Assembly (NCBI RefSeq): GCF_000764025.1
Contig: NZ_KN234746.1
Coordinates: forward strand, 1 to 64,000
Origin: Pseudohaliea rubra DSM 19751
GTDB lineage: Bacteria > Pseudomonadota > Gammaproteobacteria > Pseudomonadales > Halieaceae
DNA length: 64,000 bases
Direction of reading: 5' to 3'
This document shows, in pieces, positions 54,447 to 63,700 of this stretch (its first letter is position 1; the number at the start of each line of letters is the position of its first letter). Below the pieces are notes generated by a model, which worked only from the letters and a program-made list of their open reading frames with translations, was not told the DNA's origin and ran no database searches. A program made the translations under genes and the position numbers.

Positions 54447-55613
54447 ATGTTCAAGATCCGCACCTACAACCAGCTCTCGGTGAGGGGGCTGAACCGCTTC
54501 GACCGGGAGCACTACGAAGTGGCCAGCGAACTGCCGCATCCGGACGCCTTTCTGCTGCGCAGCCAAGGCCTGCATCAAGAGGACTTTCCGGCTACCCTGA
54601 AGGCCATCGCCCGCGCCGGCGCCGGGGTGAACAACATTCCCCTCGAGCGCTGCAACGAGCAGGGTATCGTTGTCTTCAACGCCCCGGGAGCAAACGCCAA
54701 CGCCGTAAAGGAGCTGGTGCTGGCGGGGATGCTGCTCGGGTCCCGGGACATCTATCAGGGCATGCAGTTCGTCGAGAGTCTGGGGCCCCGGGATGATCTC
54801 GATGCCTACCTGGAGAAGGAAAAGAAGCGCTTCACCGGCACGGAGCTCATGGGCAAGACTCTGGGCGTGGTCGGTCTCGGTAACATCGGCTCGCTCGTGG
54901 CCAACCTGGGCCTTGCCCTGGGCATGAAGGTCGTGGGCTACGACCCGGCGATCAGCGTCGAGGCGGCCTGGCGGCTCTCCAGCGACGTGCAGAAGATGGA
55001 GAATCTCTCCAGCGTCTTCGCCCATGCGGACTACGTGAGCCTGCACCTGCCGGTGCTCGAGAGCACCCGGAGACTCGTCGGCGACGGCATCCTCGGCGGT
55101 GCCCGGAACGGCCTCGTGCTGCTGAACTTCGCCCGCGGCGAGATCGTGGACCACCCCGCGGTACTGCGGGCCCTCGATAGCGGCAAAATGCATCGCTATG
55201 TCACAGACTTTCCCTCGGCCGAGACCCTCGGCCACCCGAAAGTGCTGCACACACCGCACATCGGCGCCAGCACCGGCGAGGCCGAGGACAACTGCGCAGT
55301 GATGGCGGCAGATCAGCTCATGGATTTCCTGGAGAACGGCAACATCCGCAACTCAGTGAACTTCCCGGCCATCGCCCTGCCCCGCTCAACACCGGTGCGC
55401 CTCACCATCAGCAACCGCAACGTCCCCCGGGTGCTGAACCAGATCACCGCGGTAATCGCCGAGCACGAAATCAATATTGTCGACATGCTCAACCAGAGCC
55501 GGGACGCCGTGGCCTACAACATCATTGATCTCGCCGAAGATCCCGGGGAGGACTCCCTCGCTGCCCTCAATGGCATCGACGAGGTCATCAACCTGCGTCT
55601 GCTCGGCGCCTGA
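54447..55613 (+). CDS. serA: D-3-phosphoglycerate dehydrogenase
   Basis: A 388-residue SerA of the short, ACT-containing form. LKAIARAGAGVNNIPLE (substrate-binding region) is followed by the Rossmann motif GVVGLGNIGSLVANLGLALG. Catalytic residues sit in LLNFARGEIVDH (Arg) and HTPHIGASTGEAEDN (Glu/His area). The C-terminal ACT domain, VRLTISNRNVPRVLNQITAVIAEHEINIVDMLNQSRD, binds serine or another effector. It oxidises 3-phosphoglycerate, the first step of serine synthesis. A TACAAT at 54411-54416 is a possible -10. It is followed closely by a GNAT gene on the same strand (5-bp gap). Confidence 0.93.
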   Translation: MFKIRTYNQLSVRGLNRFDREHYEVASELPHPDAFLLRSQGLHQEDFPATLKAIARAGAGVNNIPLERCNEQGIVVFNAPGANANAVKELVLAGMLLGSRDIYQGMQFVESLGPRDDLDAYLEKEKKRFTGTELMGKTLGVVGLGNIGSLVANLGLALGMKVVGYDPAISVEAAWRLSSDVQKMENLSSVFAHADYVSLHLPVLESTRRLVGDGILGGARNGLVLLNFARGEIVDHPAVLRALDSGKMHRYVTDFPSAETLGHPKVLHTPHIGASTGEAEDNCAVMAADQLMDFLENGNIRNSVNFPAIALPRSTPVRLTISNRNVPRVLNQITAVIAEHEINIVDMLNQSRDAVAYNIIDLAEDPGEDSLAALNGIDEVINLRLLGA

Positions 55614-55618
55614 TCGGC

Positions 55619-56068
55619 ATGCGTGGAGCAACCCTGCACCGGGCAAGGAAGGCGGACCTCAGTATCCTGCTCCCGCTCATTGCCGAGTTCTGCGCCGTGG
55701 ATGCGCACCCTTACGATGAGGCGCGGGTATGCCGCGCACTGGGCCCGCTCCTTGAAAACGACAGCCTGGGTGTGGTCTGGCTCATCGGTGAACCTCCGGG
55801 GGGCTACGCCGTGCTGACCTGGAATTACAGCCTGGAGTCCGGGGGCCGTGATGCGCTTCTCGACGAAATCTATCTCCGCGAGCGCGGCCGGGGCTTCGGC
55901 GCCGCGGCCCTGGCCGCTATCCACGGGGACCTGCGCCGACGCGGAATCACCCGCGTTTTCCTGGAAACGGAAACACATAACGAACGCGCCCGGCGCTTTT
56001 ACGCGCGCAATGGCTACGAGGTCGAACCATCGACCTGGATGGCGGCGGAGCTTGAAACGCCCCGCTAG
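55619..56068 (+). CDS. GNAT family N-acetyltransferase
   Basis: A 149-residue GNAT enzyme. The acetyl-CoA-binding segment is LLDEIYLRERGRGFGAAALAAIHGDLRRRG, with motif A (R-G-x-G-F/G-A/S) slightly variant as RGRGFGAAAL. Motif B is FLETETHNERARRFYARNGYEVEP. It acetylates a small molecule or protein N-terminus that is not identifiable. It follows serA by 5 bp and may be co-transcribed. Confidence 0.85.
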   Translation: MRGATLHRARKADLSILLPLIAEFCAVDAHPYDEARVCRALGPLLENDSLGVVWLIGEPPGGYAVLTWNYSLESGGRDALLDEIYLRERGRGFGAAALAAIHGDLRRRGITRVFLETETHNERARRFYARNGYEVEPSTWMAAELETPR

Positions 56069-56069
56069 C

Positions 56070-56513
56070 TCAGATGTCGCCCGCGGTATTGAGCGCCATG
56101 GCGATCTTGCGGTTAATGGCGTCAAGCTGGCGCAGAAGATCCGCGATCGTGTCCTCGGCCTCTGGTGCAAGGGTCTTGTGCTTGAGGTCCGAGAGTGCCT
56201 CAAGGGCGACGTTGTTGGCAGCGAGGGTCCAGGTGAACACCGCCTCGGGGTCGGCGACCGAGGACTCCGCCCAGGGCTCCGGACGGTACTGCAGGTAGCG
56301 GTCCCGGAGCGCAACGGGGCCGCGCCGGGCAAGCCCCTCCAGGCCGTCCAGCAGCTGTTGCTGTCGCTCACAGACCCAGCCCACCAGGCTTGCGAAGCGG
56401 TCCCCCGCTACCGGCTCCCGCTGCTCGAGAGCGGCGAGGGCCCGGCGACTGTTGCCCGCCAATTCCTCTAGCAGCTCCCCGAAGGTCATGAAAGTATCGC
56501 GCGTGCTTGCCAT
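56070..56513 (-). CDS. Conserved-looking small helical protein, function unknown
   Basis: A 147-residue, mostly alpha-helical cytoplasmic protein with no signal peptide, no membrane helix and no catalytic motif I can name. Landmarks are FGELLEELAGNSRRALAALEQ and AVFTWTLAANNVALEALSDLKHKTLAPEAEDTIADLLRQLDAINRKIAMAL. ATG 56513 is preferred because AGGAGG lies 8 nt upstream. ATG 56519 would be too close to that site. It is convergent with the GNAT gene (1-bp gap) and divergent from the HiPIP gene. Confidence 0.7.
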   Translation of the reverse strand: MASTRDTFMTFGELLEELAGNSRRALAALEQREPVAGDRFASLVGWVCERQQQLLDGLEGLARRGPVALRDRYLQYRPEPWAESSVADPEAVFTWTLAANNVALEALSDLKHKTLAPEAEDTIADLLRQLDAINRKIAMALNTAGDI

Positions 56514-56639
56514 AAACATCTCCTCCTGAATCAGTGTAGGCACATACACCCCGCCTCGACAAAGTCCGTTCAGCCTCGCAACAGGGGTTCCGGTCTACTA
56601 CGGTGTGTTGGGAGCCACGATAAAACGGAGGGAAACACC

Positions 56640-57146
56640 ATGAAAAAAACAACGAACACATCGCTCGATCGCCGGCGTGCCCTGGCGCTGCTGGGCGGGG
56701 GTGCCGCGGCGATTTCTTTTCTGGGCCTCGCCGGCTGCGGCGGCAGCGACGACGCCCCGCAACCCGAACTGATCAAGCCCGAGCCAGAGCCGGAACCAGC
56801 GTCACCGCCGACGCAAAAGGAACCCGTCGAAAGCACAGCCGGCGACAGCGCGTCGTCCATGGGGGATGCCGAGGCGCCGGCCTCTTCCGACCCGAGCGCC
56901 AGCGACGGCACGGGTACCATGCCCCGGGTTGACGAGGGCAGCGCGAAAGCCAGACAGCTCGCCTACGTACACGACGCGGCAACGGTGTCCACCAGCGAGC
57001 AGCCGCGCTATGCAGAAGGTCAGCAGTGTGCCAACTGCGCGCTCTACCAGGGCGGCAGCGCCGAGTGGGGCGGCTGTCCGCTCTTCAGCGGCCAGCAGGT
57101 GAAACGCACGGGCTGGTGTAACGCCTACGCGCCACGCGGCGGCTAG
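56640..57146 (+). CDS. High-potential iron-sulfur protein with Tat-type lipoprotein leader
   Basis: A 168-residue HiPIP precursor. DRRRALALLGGGAAAISFLGLAGC combines a twin-arginine-like leader with a lipobox ending at C33, so the mature protein is probably lipid-anchored. A long acidic Pro/Glu/Ser linker (35-100) follows. The HiPIP domain has the four cluster cysteines C130-x2-C133-x12-C146-x13-C160 (QQCANCALYQGG...GGCPLFSG...GWCNAYAP). It carries a [4Fe-4S]3+/2+ cluster and passes electrons in the periplasm, in photosynthetic or respiratory chains. GGAGGG lies 7 nt before the ATG. The partner is not encoded here. Confidence 0.92.
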   Translation: MKKTTNTSLDRRRALALLGGGAAAISFLGLAGCGGSDDAPQPELIKPEPEPEPASPPTQKEPVESTAGDSASSMGDAEAPASSDPSASDGTGTMPRVDEGSAKARQLAYVHDAATVSTSEQPRYAEGQQCANCALYQGGSAEWGGCPLFSGQQVKRTGWCNAYAPRGG

Positions 57147-57161
57147 GCGAGCAGATCGGCG

Positions 57162-57809
57162 TTAGCGGGGCGGCGCACCGGCGCCGCCCTGTTGCTCCAT
57201 GAGTTGCTGCGCCATGAGCTGGTACTCGGCCTGGGCGCGCTGCAGCTCGGCGAGCAGCGTACGCACTTCAGGATCTTCCTCCTCCATGGCGGCAAGAACG
57301 CCCTCGTTCAGGGCGTTGCGCTTGTCCTTGAAATCCGACGCCGCCATCACCTGCTGCTGCGCCTGGCGCATGTCGCCGAGCTCGGCGCGCAGGGCATCGC
57401 GGCTTTCCTGCTGTTCGACAGCGCTCAGAGCGTCGCTCTCCAGCTCCGCCTGCAGTTTCTCCATACGAACGCGGCCCGCCGCCACATCGTAGCCGGCGTC
57501 GTTCATTCCCGCTTCGACGAAGTCCTGCAGCGCGTCGCGCTCCTCAGCAAGCGCCGGGTTATCCTCGATGGCGCGCTGCTGCAGGGCCATGAGCTCTTCG
57601 TTCAGCTCATCGAGACGGCTGCGTTTTTCCTGCAACTCCTGCATGAGCCTGGCGGGCGGGCCGCCGTCGGTCCCTGCCGGCGCACTACCCTGCATCATGG
57701 GTTGGGCGAGCGCCGTGGTCGCGCCGAGGGCCGCGAGCGCCGCGGCAAGCAGACCGCCGCGCAGCCGGCCGAGAGAGGCCAGGAGAGAGGCCAGAGTGTG
57801 CTTCGACAT
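57162..57809 (-). CDS. Exported coiled-coil protein, function unknown
   Basis: A 215-residue protein. A signal peptide (about 1-36, ending TTALAQP) is followed by an almost wholly helical, charged region with heptad character: LMQELQEKRSRLDELNEELMALQQRAIEDNP, MEKLQAELESDALSAVEQQESRDALRAELGDMRQAQQQVM and LLAELQRAQAEYQLMAQQLMEQQ. It is periplasmic and could be a chaperone (Spy/Skp-like shape) or scaffold. Homology to a named family is not certain. It is divergent from the S9 peptidase gene. Confidence 0.7.
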   Translation of the reverse strand: MSKHTLASLLASLGRLRGGLLAAALAALGATTALAQPMMQGSAPAGTDGGPPARLMQELQEKRSRLDELNEELMALQQRAIEDNPALAEERDALQDFVEAGMNDAGYDVAAGRVRMEKLQAELESDALSAVEQQESRDALRAELGDMRQAQQQVMAASDFKDKRNALNEGVLAAMEEEDPEVRTLLAELQRAQAEYQLMAQQLMEQQGGAGAPPR

Positions 57810-57837
57810 GTGGTGCGTACTCCCGTCACAATGAATC

Positions 57838-57862
57838 GGCCGGGCACAGTAACAGCCCGGCC
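57838..57862. repeat. Perfect 8-bp inverted repeat in the divergent intergenic region
   Basis: GGCCGGGC (57838-57845) and GCCCGGCC (57855-57862) flank a 9-nt loop, 29 bp upstream of the coiled-coil gene and 70 bp upstream of the S9 peptidase gene. It could be an operator or an RNA hairpin in the leader of the minus-strand gene. Confidence 0.45.
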
Positions 57863-57931
57863 CGGGGGGGTGTCAAAGTGCCCCCCGCGCCGTGCTAGGA
57901 TCCGCGTTTTCCTCAAGATCGGATTTGAACC

Positions 57932-60046
57932 ATGCTCGATTGCCTGCATGCGCGCCTTACCCCGCTGGCCATCCCCTTTGTCTTGTCCCTTGCGGCCCTT
58001 GCCGTCGTCCTGCCGGACAACGCCTCGGCGCAGGACACCGGTAAGCCGCCCTTCGGCCCCATGGACGTCTTTGCACTTGAATGGGCGGCAGCGCCGCAGG
58101 TCTCCCCGGACGGCGGGCAGGTGGTGTACCAGCGCATGGGCTTCGATGTGATGACCGACAAGCGCCACGGCAACCTGTGGCTCGCACAGACCGACGGCAG
58201 CGGCCAGCAGAAGCTCACCGGCTTCGACGGCAGCGAGAGCGGCGCCCGGTGGTCACCGGACGGCAGCCGTATCGCCTACCTGCGCAGCGCCGGCGAGACC
58301 GATGGCACCGAAATCTACGTGCACTGGCTTGCCACGGGCCGCAACGCCCGCATCACTCAGCTGCCCGCCAGCCCCGAGCAGCTGCGCTGGAGCCCCGACG
58401 GCCACCACCTGGCTTTCGCCATGCAGGTGCCGGCGCCGCCGCCGGTAGTCAGCGAACAGAAGCTGGACAAACCCGAGGGCGCCAGGTGGGCTGAACCCGC
58501 CCGTATTACCGACCGGCTCTACCATGAGCGGGACGGCCAGGGTTACCTCGAGCCCGGCTTTTCGCAGGTATTCGTCGTACCCGCCGACGGTGGCACGGCA
58601 CGGCAGGTGACCGAAGGGGACTTCCACCACCGCGCCCCGGCCTGGTCCGCCGACGGCAGCATCCTCTTTGTCACCGGCAACCGCAGTGAAAACTGGGAGT
58701 ACGATTACCGCAACAGCGAGCTCTACGCCGTGGATCTGGCCACCGGCGAGACCAGCGCCATCACCGGCACCCCGGGGCCGGACATGAACCCGACGCCCTC
58801 CCCCGACGGCGAGCACCTCGCCTGGCTCGGCTTCGAGGACAAGGAAGAGGCCTACCAGGTCACCCGGCTTCGTGTGGCGAAGCCGGACGGCTCGGATACG
58901 GTAGAACTGCTTCCGGCACTCGACCGCTCCGTGAGCGCCATCGCCTGGGCGGCAGATTCAAGCGGCCTGTACCTGCAGTACGACGACCGCGGCCGCACGA
59001 AGATCGGCTTTACCACCCTCGCCGGCGACTTTACTCCGGTGGCTGACAACCTCGGCGGCGCCACCATCGGCCGCCCCTACGGCGGCGGATCGTTCTCCGT
59101 GTCGCGCACGGGCGTGGTCGCCTACAACCTGACCCGGCCGGAGCACCCCGGCGAGCTTGCCGTAGTGCGCGGCGACGACCTTACGCTGCTCACCGACCTG
59201 AACGGCGACCTGCTGCCGCACCGCGCCCTGGGCGCGGTGGAAGAGTTCTGGTGGAAAAGCTCTCACGACGAGCGTGAGATCCAGGGCTGGATCGTCAAGC
59301 CGCCGCACTTCGACCCGGACGAGCAGTACCCGCTGCTCGTGGAAAACCACGGCGGCCCCATCAGCAACTACGGTGAGCGCTTCTCGCCGGAGATCCAGCT
59401 CTACGCCGCCGCCGGCTACGTCGTGTTCTACCCCAACCCCCGGGGCAGCACCGGCTACGGCGAAGAATTCGCCAACCTGCTCTACCACAACTACCCGGGC
59501 GAGGATTACGACGACATCATGAGCGGCATGGACGCCGTGATCGAGCAGGGCTACGTGGACCCGGAACAGCTCTACGTCACCGGCGGCAGCGCCGGCGGTA
59601 TCATGAGCGCCTGGATGATCGGCAAGAGCGACCGCTTCCGCGCCGCCGCGGTCATCAAGCCGGTGATGAACTGGTACAGCAAGACCCTGAACGCCGACAA
59701 CTGGTTCTGGTACTACCACACCCGCTACCCGGGCACCCCCTGGACCAACCCAGACGACTACCTGAAATTCTCGCCCATCTCCCTGGTGGGCAACGTCAAT
59801 ACGCCAACGCTGGTCATGGTGGGGCTCGACGACCTGCGCACCCCACCGTCCCAGGCGAAGCAGCTGTACCACGCCCTCAAGTACCGCAAGATCCCCACGG
59901 TGCTGGTGGAACTGCCCGGTGCCTCGCACAACATCGCAAAGCGGCCGAGCCAGCTGGTGGAGAAGGTGGGGCATATCCTGGCGTGGTTTGAAGAGCACGG
60001 GATCGACGCGGCGGACAACACGGAAGGCGCACAAACCGCCCCGTGA
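57932..60046 (+). CDS. Exported S9 family prolyl oligopeptidase (dipeptidyl/acylaminoacyl-peptidase-like)
   Basis: A 704-residue serine peptidase with a signal peptide (about 1-34, ...NASA-QD). An N-terminal beta-propeller carries repeated blade motifs such as SPDGGQVVYQR, SPDGSRIAYLR, SPDGHHLAFA and SADGSILFVTG. The C-terminal alpha/beta hydrolase has S553 in TGGSAGGIMSAW, the acid in GLDDLRTP (D633/D634) and H666 in GASHNIAK. It hydrolyses oligopeptides in the periplasm. Its stop overlaps the glycosylase remnant's GTG by 4 nt. Confidence 0.93.
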   Translation: MLDCLHARLTPLAIPFVLSLAALAVVLPDNASAQDTGKPPFGPMDVFALEWAAAPQVSPDGGQVVYQRMGFDVMTDKRHGNLWLAQTDGSGQQKLTGFDGSESGARWSPDGSRIAYLRSAGETDGTEIYVHWLATGRNARITQLPASPEQLRWSPDGHHLAFAMQVPAPPPVVSEQKLDKPEGARWAEPARITDRLYHERDGQGYLEPGFSQVFVVPADGGTARQVTEGDFHHRAPAWSADGSILFVTGNRSENWEYDYRNSELYAVDLATGETSAITGTPGPDMNPTPSPDGEHLAWLGFEDKEEAYQVTRLRVAKPDGSDTVELLPALDRSVSAIAWAADSSGLYLQYDDRGRTKIGFTTLAGDFTPVADNLGGATIGRPYGGGSFSVSRTGVVAYNLTRPEHPGELAVVRGDDLTLLTDLNGDLLPHRALGAVEEFWWKSSHDEREIQGWIVKPPHFDPDEQYPLLVENHGGPISNYGERFSPEIQLYAAAGYVVFYPNPRGSTGYGEEFANLLYHNYPGEDYDDIMSGMDAVIEQGYVDPEQLYVTGGSAGGIMSAWMIGKSDRFRAAAVIKPVMNWYSKTLNADNWFWYYHTRYPGTPWTNPDDYLKFSPISLVGNVNTPTLVMVGLDDLRTPPSQAKQLYHALKYRKIPTVLVELPGASHNIAKRPSQLVEKVGHILAWFEEHGIDAADNTEGAQTAP

Positions 60047-60420
60047 AGCCCCTCACCCACGCCGGACACCGCACGGCGATGGAGACGCGGCGCGCGGCCG
60101 GCTTCAGCCGGCAGAAGCTGGGCTACACCCGCCTGGTAGCCGAGGCCATCGAGGCTGGCGGCCTGCCCATCAACACGCTATCGCGCAAGCCGGACGACGA
60201 AGGCTGCGCCCTGTTCACGGCCACCCCCGGCGTCGGTCATTGGACGGCAGACTGCTACCTGATGCTGGCCCTGAAACGCCTGGACCACTGGCCCGTGGGC
60301 AACCGGGCGCTGGTAAGGGCACTTCAGGCATTAAAGGGCTTACAGGAACGGCCGGGGCCAGAGCGTCTCGATGAACTGGGGGAGCATTACCGGCCGTACC
60401 GTAGCGTGGCAACGCATTAG
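60043..60420 (+). pseudogene. Truncated DNA-3-methyladenine glycosylase II (HhH-GPD) remnant
   Basis: A 125-codon frame with GTG at 60043, overlapping the S9 stop. It encodes only the middle and part of the end of an AlkA/MAG-type glycosylase: AGFSRQKLGYTRLVAEAIEAG, the helix-hairpin-helix TATPGVGHWTADCYLMLAL, and LDHWPVGNRALVRAL. The family has D-L/Y-A-L after W-P-x-G/D, with Asp as the catalytic base. Here it is Asn-Arg. The N-terminal half is missing and the C-terminus stops at RPYRSVATH, where family members continue. It is most likely an inactive remnant rather than a functional enzyme. Confidence 0.7.
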
Positions 60421-60520
60421 CGGGTCTAGGCTTGCTCCAGGCAACATGGAGATGAATCGTCCGTCAGGCACCCCTTGGCAGACTTGCGTTCCTGCTCACC
60501 CTCATCGCCCTCCCCCCCTC

Positions 60521-60634
60521 GTCCGGGTCTTCGCCGGGCTCGGCCTCAGCATCCGCGTGGACGCCGCCGGCAACATCATCGCCACGCGGCGCGGCACTAA
60601 CCCGCAGCTGCTTGCCTCCGGCTCGCACATCAGC
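60521..60634 (+). pseudogene. Fragment of an M20/allantoate-type amidohydrolase
   Basis: An isolated 38-codon stretch reads FAGLGLSIRVDAAGNIIATR, then GTNPQLLASGSHIS. The block before the metal-binding site of N-carbamoyl-amino-acid hydrolases/allantoate amidohydrolases is G-L-x-V-R-x-D-x-x-G-N-x-I..., then S/G-G-S-H-x-D. The metal ligand after GSHI is Ser here instead of Asp, and the rest of the gene is absent. The sequence before (60421-60520) and after (60635-60712) shows no gene. Confidence 0.6.
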
Positions 60635-60712
60635 TTTGCAGCAAAGGGTCAGGATGTTCGTTATCGAACAACCCAGTAGCACGCCTCAAGCTGGCTTTGA
60701 TCGTACCTCGAC

Positions 60713-63700
60713 TCAAGCTACGGCAAGAGTCTGGAATTCTCTCACCAAGCGCGCGGGCATACGCTGTTTCAACTTCCACGTGATGCTCATGGGCCGGCTG
60801 CCTTCATGGTGCTCATACTCCAGCGAGCCGAGGTAATAGTATGGCTGGGAGTAATTCGCTGCCTTAGCGATCGACCGCACAAATAATAGCGGCATCGTCC
60901 CTAGCGACGTGTGATTGATATAGCGGCGCCCGGTCGGTGAAGTTTCGGACGTCGTGCTCTGAGACTGCCAATGAAAACGCTCGTCACTGATCGCGTAGTC
61001 CTCGTAAAGCGTTGTAGGGCTGTAGTGCATCTCGTTCTTCTGAATTGTCGCGAAGAATAGATCTAACTGCTTTTTTCTGAGGTAACGGACGCCTGCCTGG
61101 ACTGGCGGGCGCGACGTCCAGGTCCAATCACCCGACAACGACAGGATCTCATCTCGGGTATAACGGGCATGCGGGACCAACCAAATACCCTCCGGAGAGG
61201 ACGGCCTGCGGATAACACCGGGACGCGCCATAAGCCAATCCACAAGCTCTCTAGCCTCCGCGAGAACAGCCGGGTTCTCGTTCAGCCTGTCCCAGAGCAG
61301 CTGAGGATCCGCGAGACCGAGCGGACGGATCAGCGTCGACAACAAGGCCAGTATCAGGGGGTCGTTGCCTTCGCCATCACTCAACCATTCATGCCAACGA
61401 GCGAGTCGCAGCTCGTCGTCTGCATGCGATATCCGACGAAGCCACTTTGCAAACACAGCATTATCCGGCGCGAAGGGCTCCCCTGTGACCTGTGCGCGAG
61501 CACAGAGGGCGGACCAGGTGTTGCGACGGTAAATATCTTCTGGAGTCAGCCGGTGATGCTCCAGGAATGCGGCGAAGGTCAGTGGCTTGCCCGTATCCAG
61601 AGAAAAGTCAGCAATATCGCGAACCAGCTTCGACTCATTAGCCAGAAGAGAGTCCCGTATATTGCGCAACACTCGCTCTTTAGCCACCCGCTCTAACTGC
61701 ACCGCACAGCCTGCAGGCAAATGTGGAAAGCCCTGCTCCAATTCGCGCCTGATATCGACGCCCGGATTCATAGAGAGCGCTTTCAGGCGTAGATCAAACC
61801 TGAACTTCCGGTGCATCTGACCAACAAAATCCAGCACGGTGAGGTAGTCTTTTTCATCGGTCAACCGCAGTCCTCGACCGAGCTGCTGCAGGAAGACCGT
61901 CAGGCTCTCGGTCGGGCGAAGGAACAGCACCGTATCAATTTCCGGGATATCGACTCCTTCGTTGTAAAGATCCACCACGAAGAGGAAATTGATTTCCCGG
62001 CGGCGCAGGCGCTGTTGTATCTCGCTACGATACGCCACCGGGCTGTCGGCAGACAAAGCCCCTGCGGAGATACCGGACCTCTCGAAAAATCGGGCCATAT
62101 ATTCGGCGTGCCGCACGCTGACACAGAAGCCCAAAGCACAGACACCATGCACGTCCATCAATCGCTTGCGACACTGGTCAACGACATGCTGCGCGCGGAG
62201 ATCGTTGCCAGTAACGAGGTTATCGAGTTCTGAGGTTCGAAAACCTCCCCGCTCCCACTTCAAGGGAGAATAGTTGATCCCCTCGACATCTGAGACGCCG
62301 TAATAATGAAAAGGCACAACCAGGCGCCGATTGATTGCATCCGGCAGCCGAATTTCGCTGACGATACGATCATCAAAATAGCGAAGCACGACTTCGCCAT
62401 CTGCCCGCTCGGGCGTAGCGGTAAGTCCAAGGAGAACGTCTGGTCTCAAGAAATCAAGAATGCCCCTGTAGCTGGCAGCAGCCGAACGATGGGTCTCGTC
62501 GATAACCACATATTGAAACGCTTTCACATCCCACTGTTGAGGCAAGCGCCGTTGATGAAGAGTATTGACCGTCGCAAACAGGTGTTTTGATTGGGTTGGC
62601 TCATGCATGCCATCGAGCAATTCACCGAAATTCTGGTCTCGAAGGACAGCACGAAAGGTGTGCATTGTTTGCCGCAGTATCTCGAGGCGGTGCGCCACAA
62701 CCAGTAGCGGTGGACGGTCTCCGCCGTGCATCGCTGAAAAGCGGCAATAGTCGAAAGCCGCGATCATGGTTTTTCCGGTACCTGTCGCGGCAACCACTAG
62801 TTGTCGGTGCGGCGCCGACTTGGAGGCGCGATCTTCCTCCAGTGCTTGTAGCACCTCCTCTTGGAACTGGTAAGGCCTTAGTTCAAATACCGGCAATGGT
62901 CCATCGGTAGCCGTGCCTCTCTCCTCCTGGAGCGCCAACCGCAAACGATCCTCTTCAAAGGCTTCAAATTCACCATCGCGCCAATAGGTCTCGAAAGTCC
63001 CGCGAACTTTTTCCCAGATATGCCGGTCAGCGTGCTCGGTTACCTTCACCGTCCATTCCAGTCCCTCCGTAAGCGCGGGGCGCGAGAGATTCGCGGAACC
63101 AATGTATGCCGTGCTGAATCCCGTATGGCGCTCAAAGAGATAGGCCTTCGCGTGAAGCCGGGTTCGGTGGACATCGTAGGAAACCTTAACCTCGGTATCC
63201 GGCAGTGATGCCAGGAAGGCTACCGCCTTCAGATCTGTGGCGCCCATGTAGCTCGTAGTAAGGACCCGTAAGCGGGTGCCCGGTCGGCTGGTGAATTCTT
63301 CCAGGGCATCCTGCAGAAGCCCGATGCCGCCCCACTTGATAAACGAGCAGAGTATGTCGACCTGATCTGCTGTTGCCATCTCCTGCTTGATCTGTGACAG
63401 CAGGCTGGGATCAAGCCTCGTACCGGTAAGCAAGCTCGTTTCACTGATGGGTGTATCGGGCCGAGCAAGATGACAACCCACATCGGTGACCGCCATCAGT
63501 CGTTCTACGTTGCTCGTCAACCGGGCACCGATGAACCCACCCTTATCGCGACTGCTCAGAAGTTCGATAATCTGATTGACGAGTGCTCGCTGTTGCTCAA
63601 TCTGATCGCGCTTTGGCAGGCTGCGCAGAGCTCGCGCAATGAGGTCGGAAAGGTGCTGGGCCAGAATCGTGTGACTGTCACCCGGTTCGAGCTTTTCACG

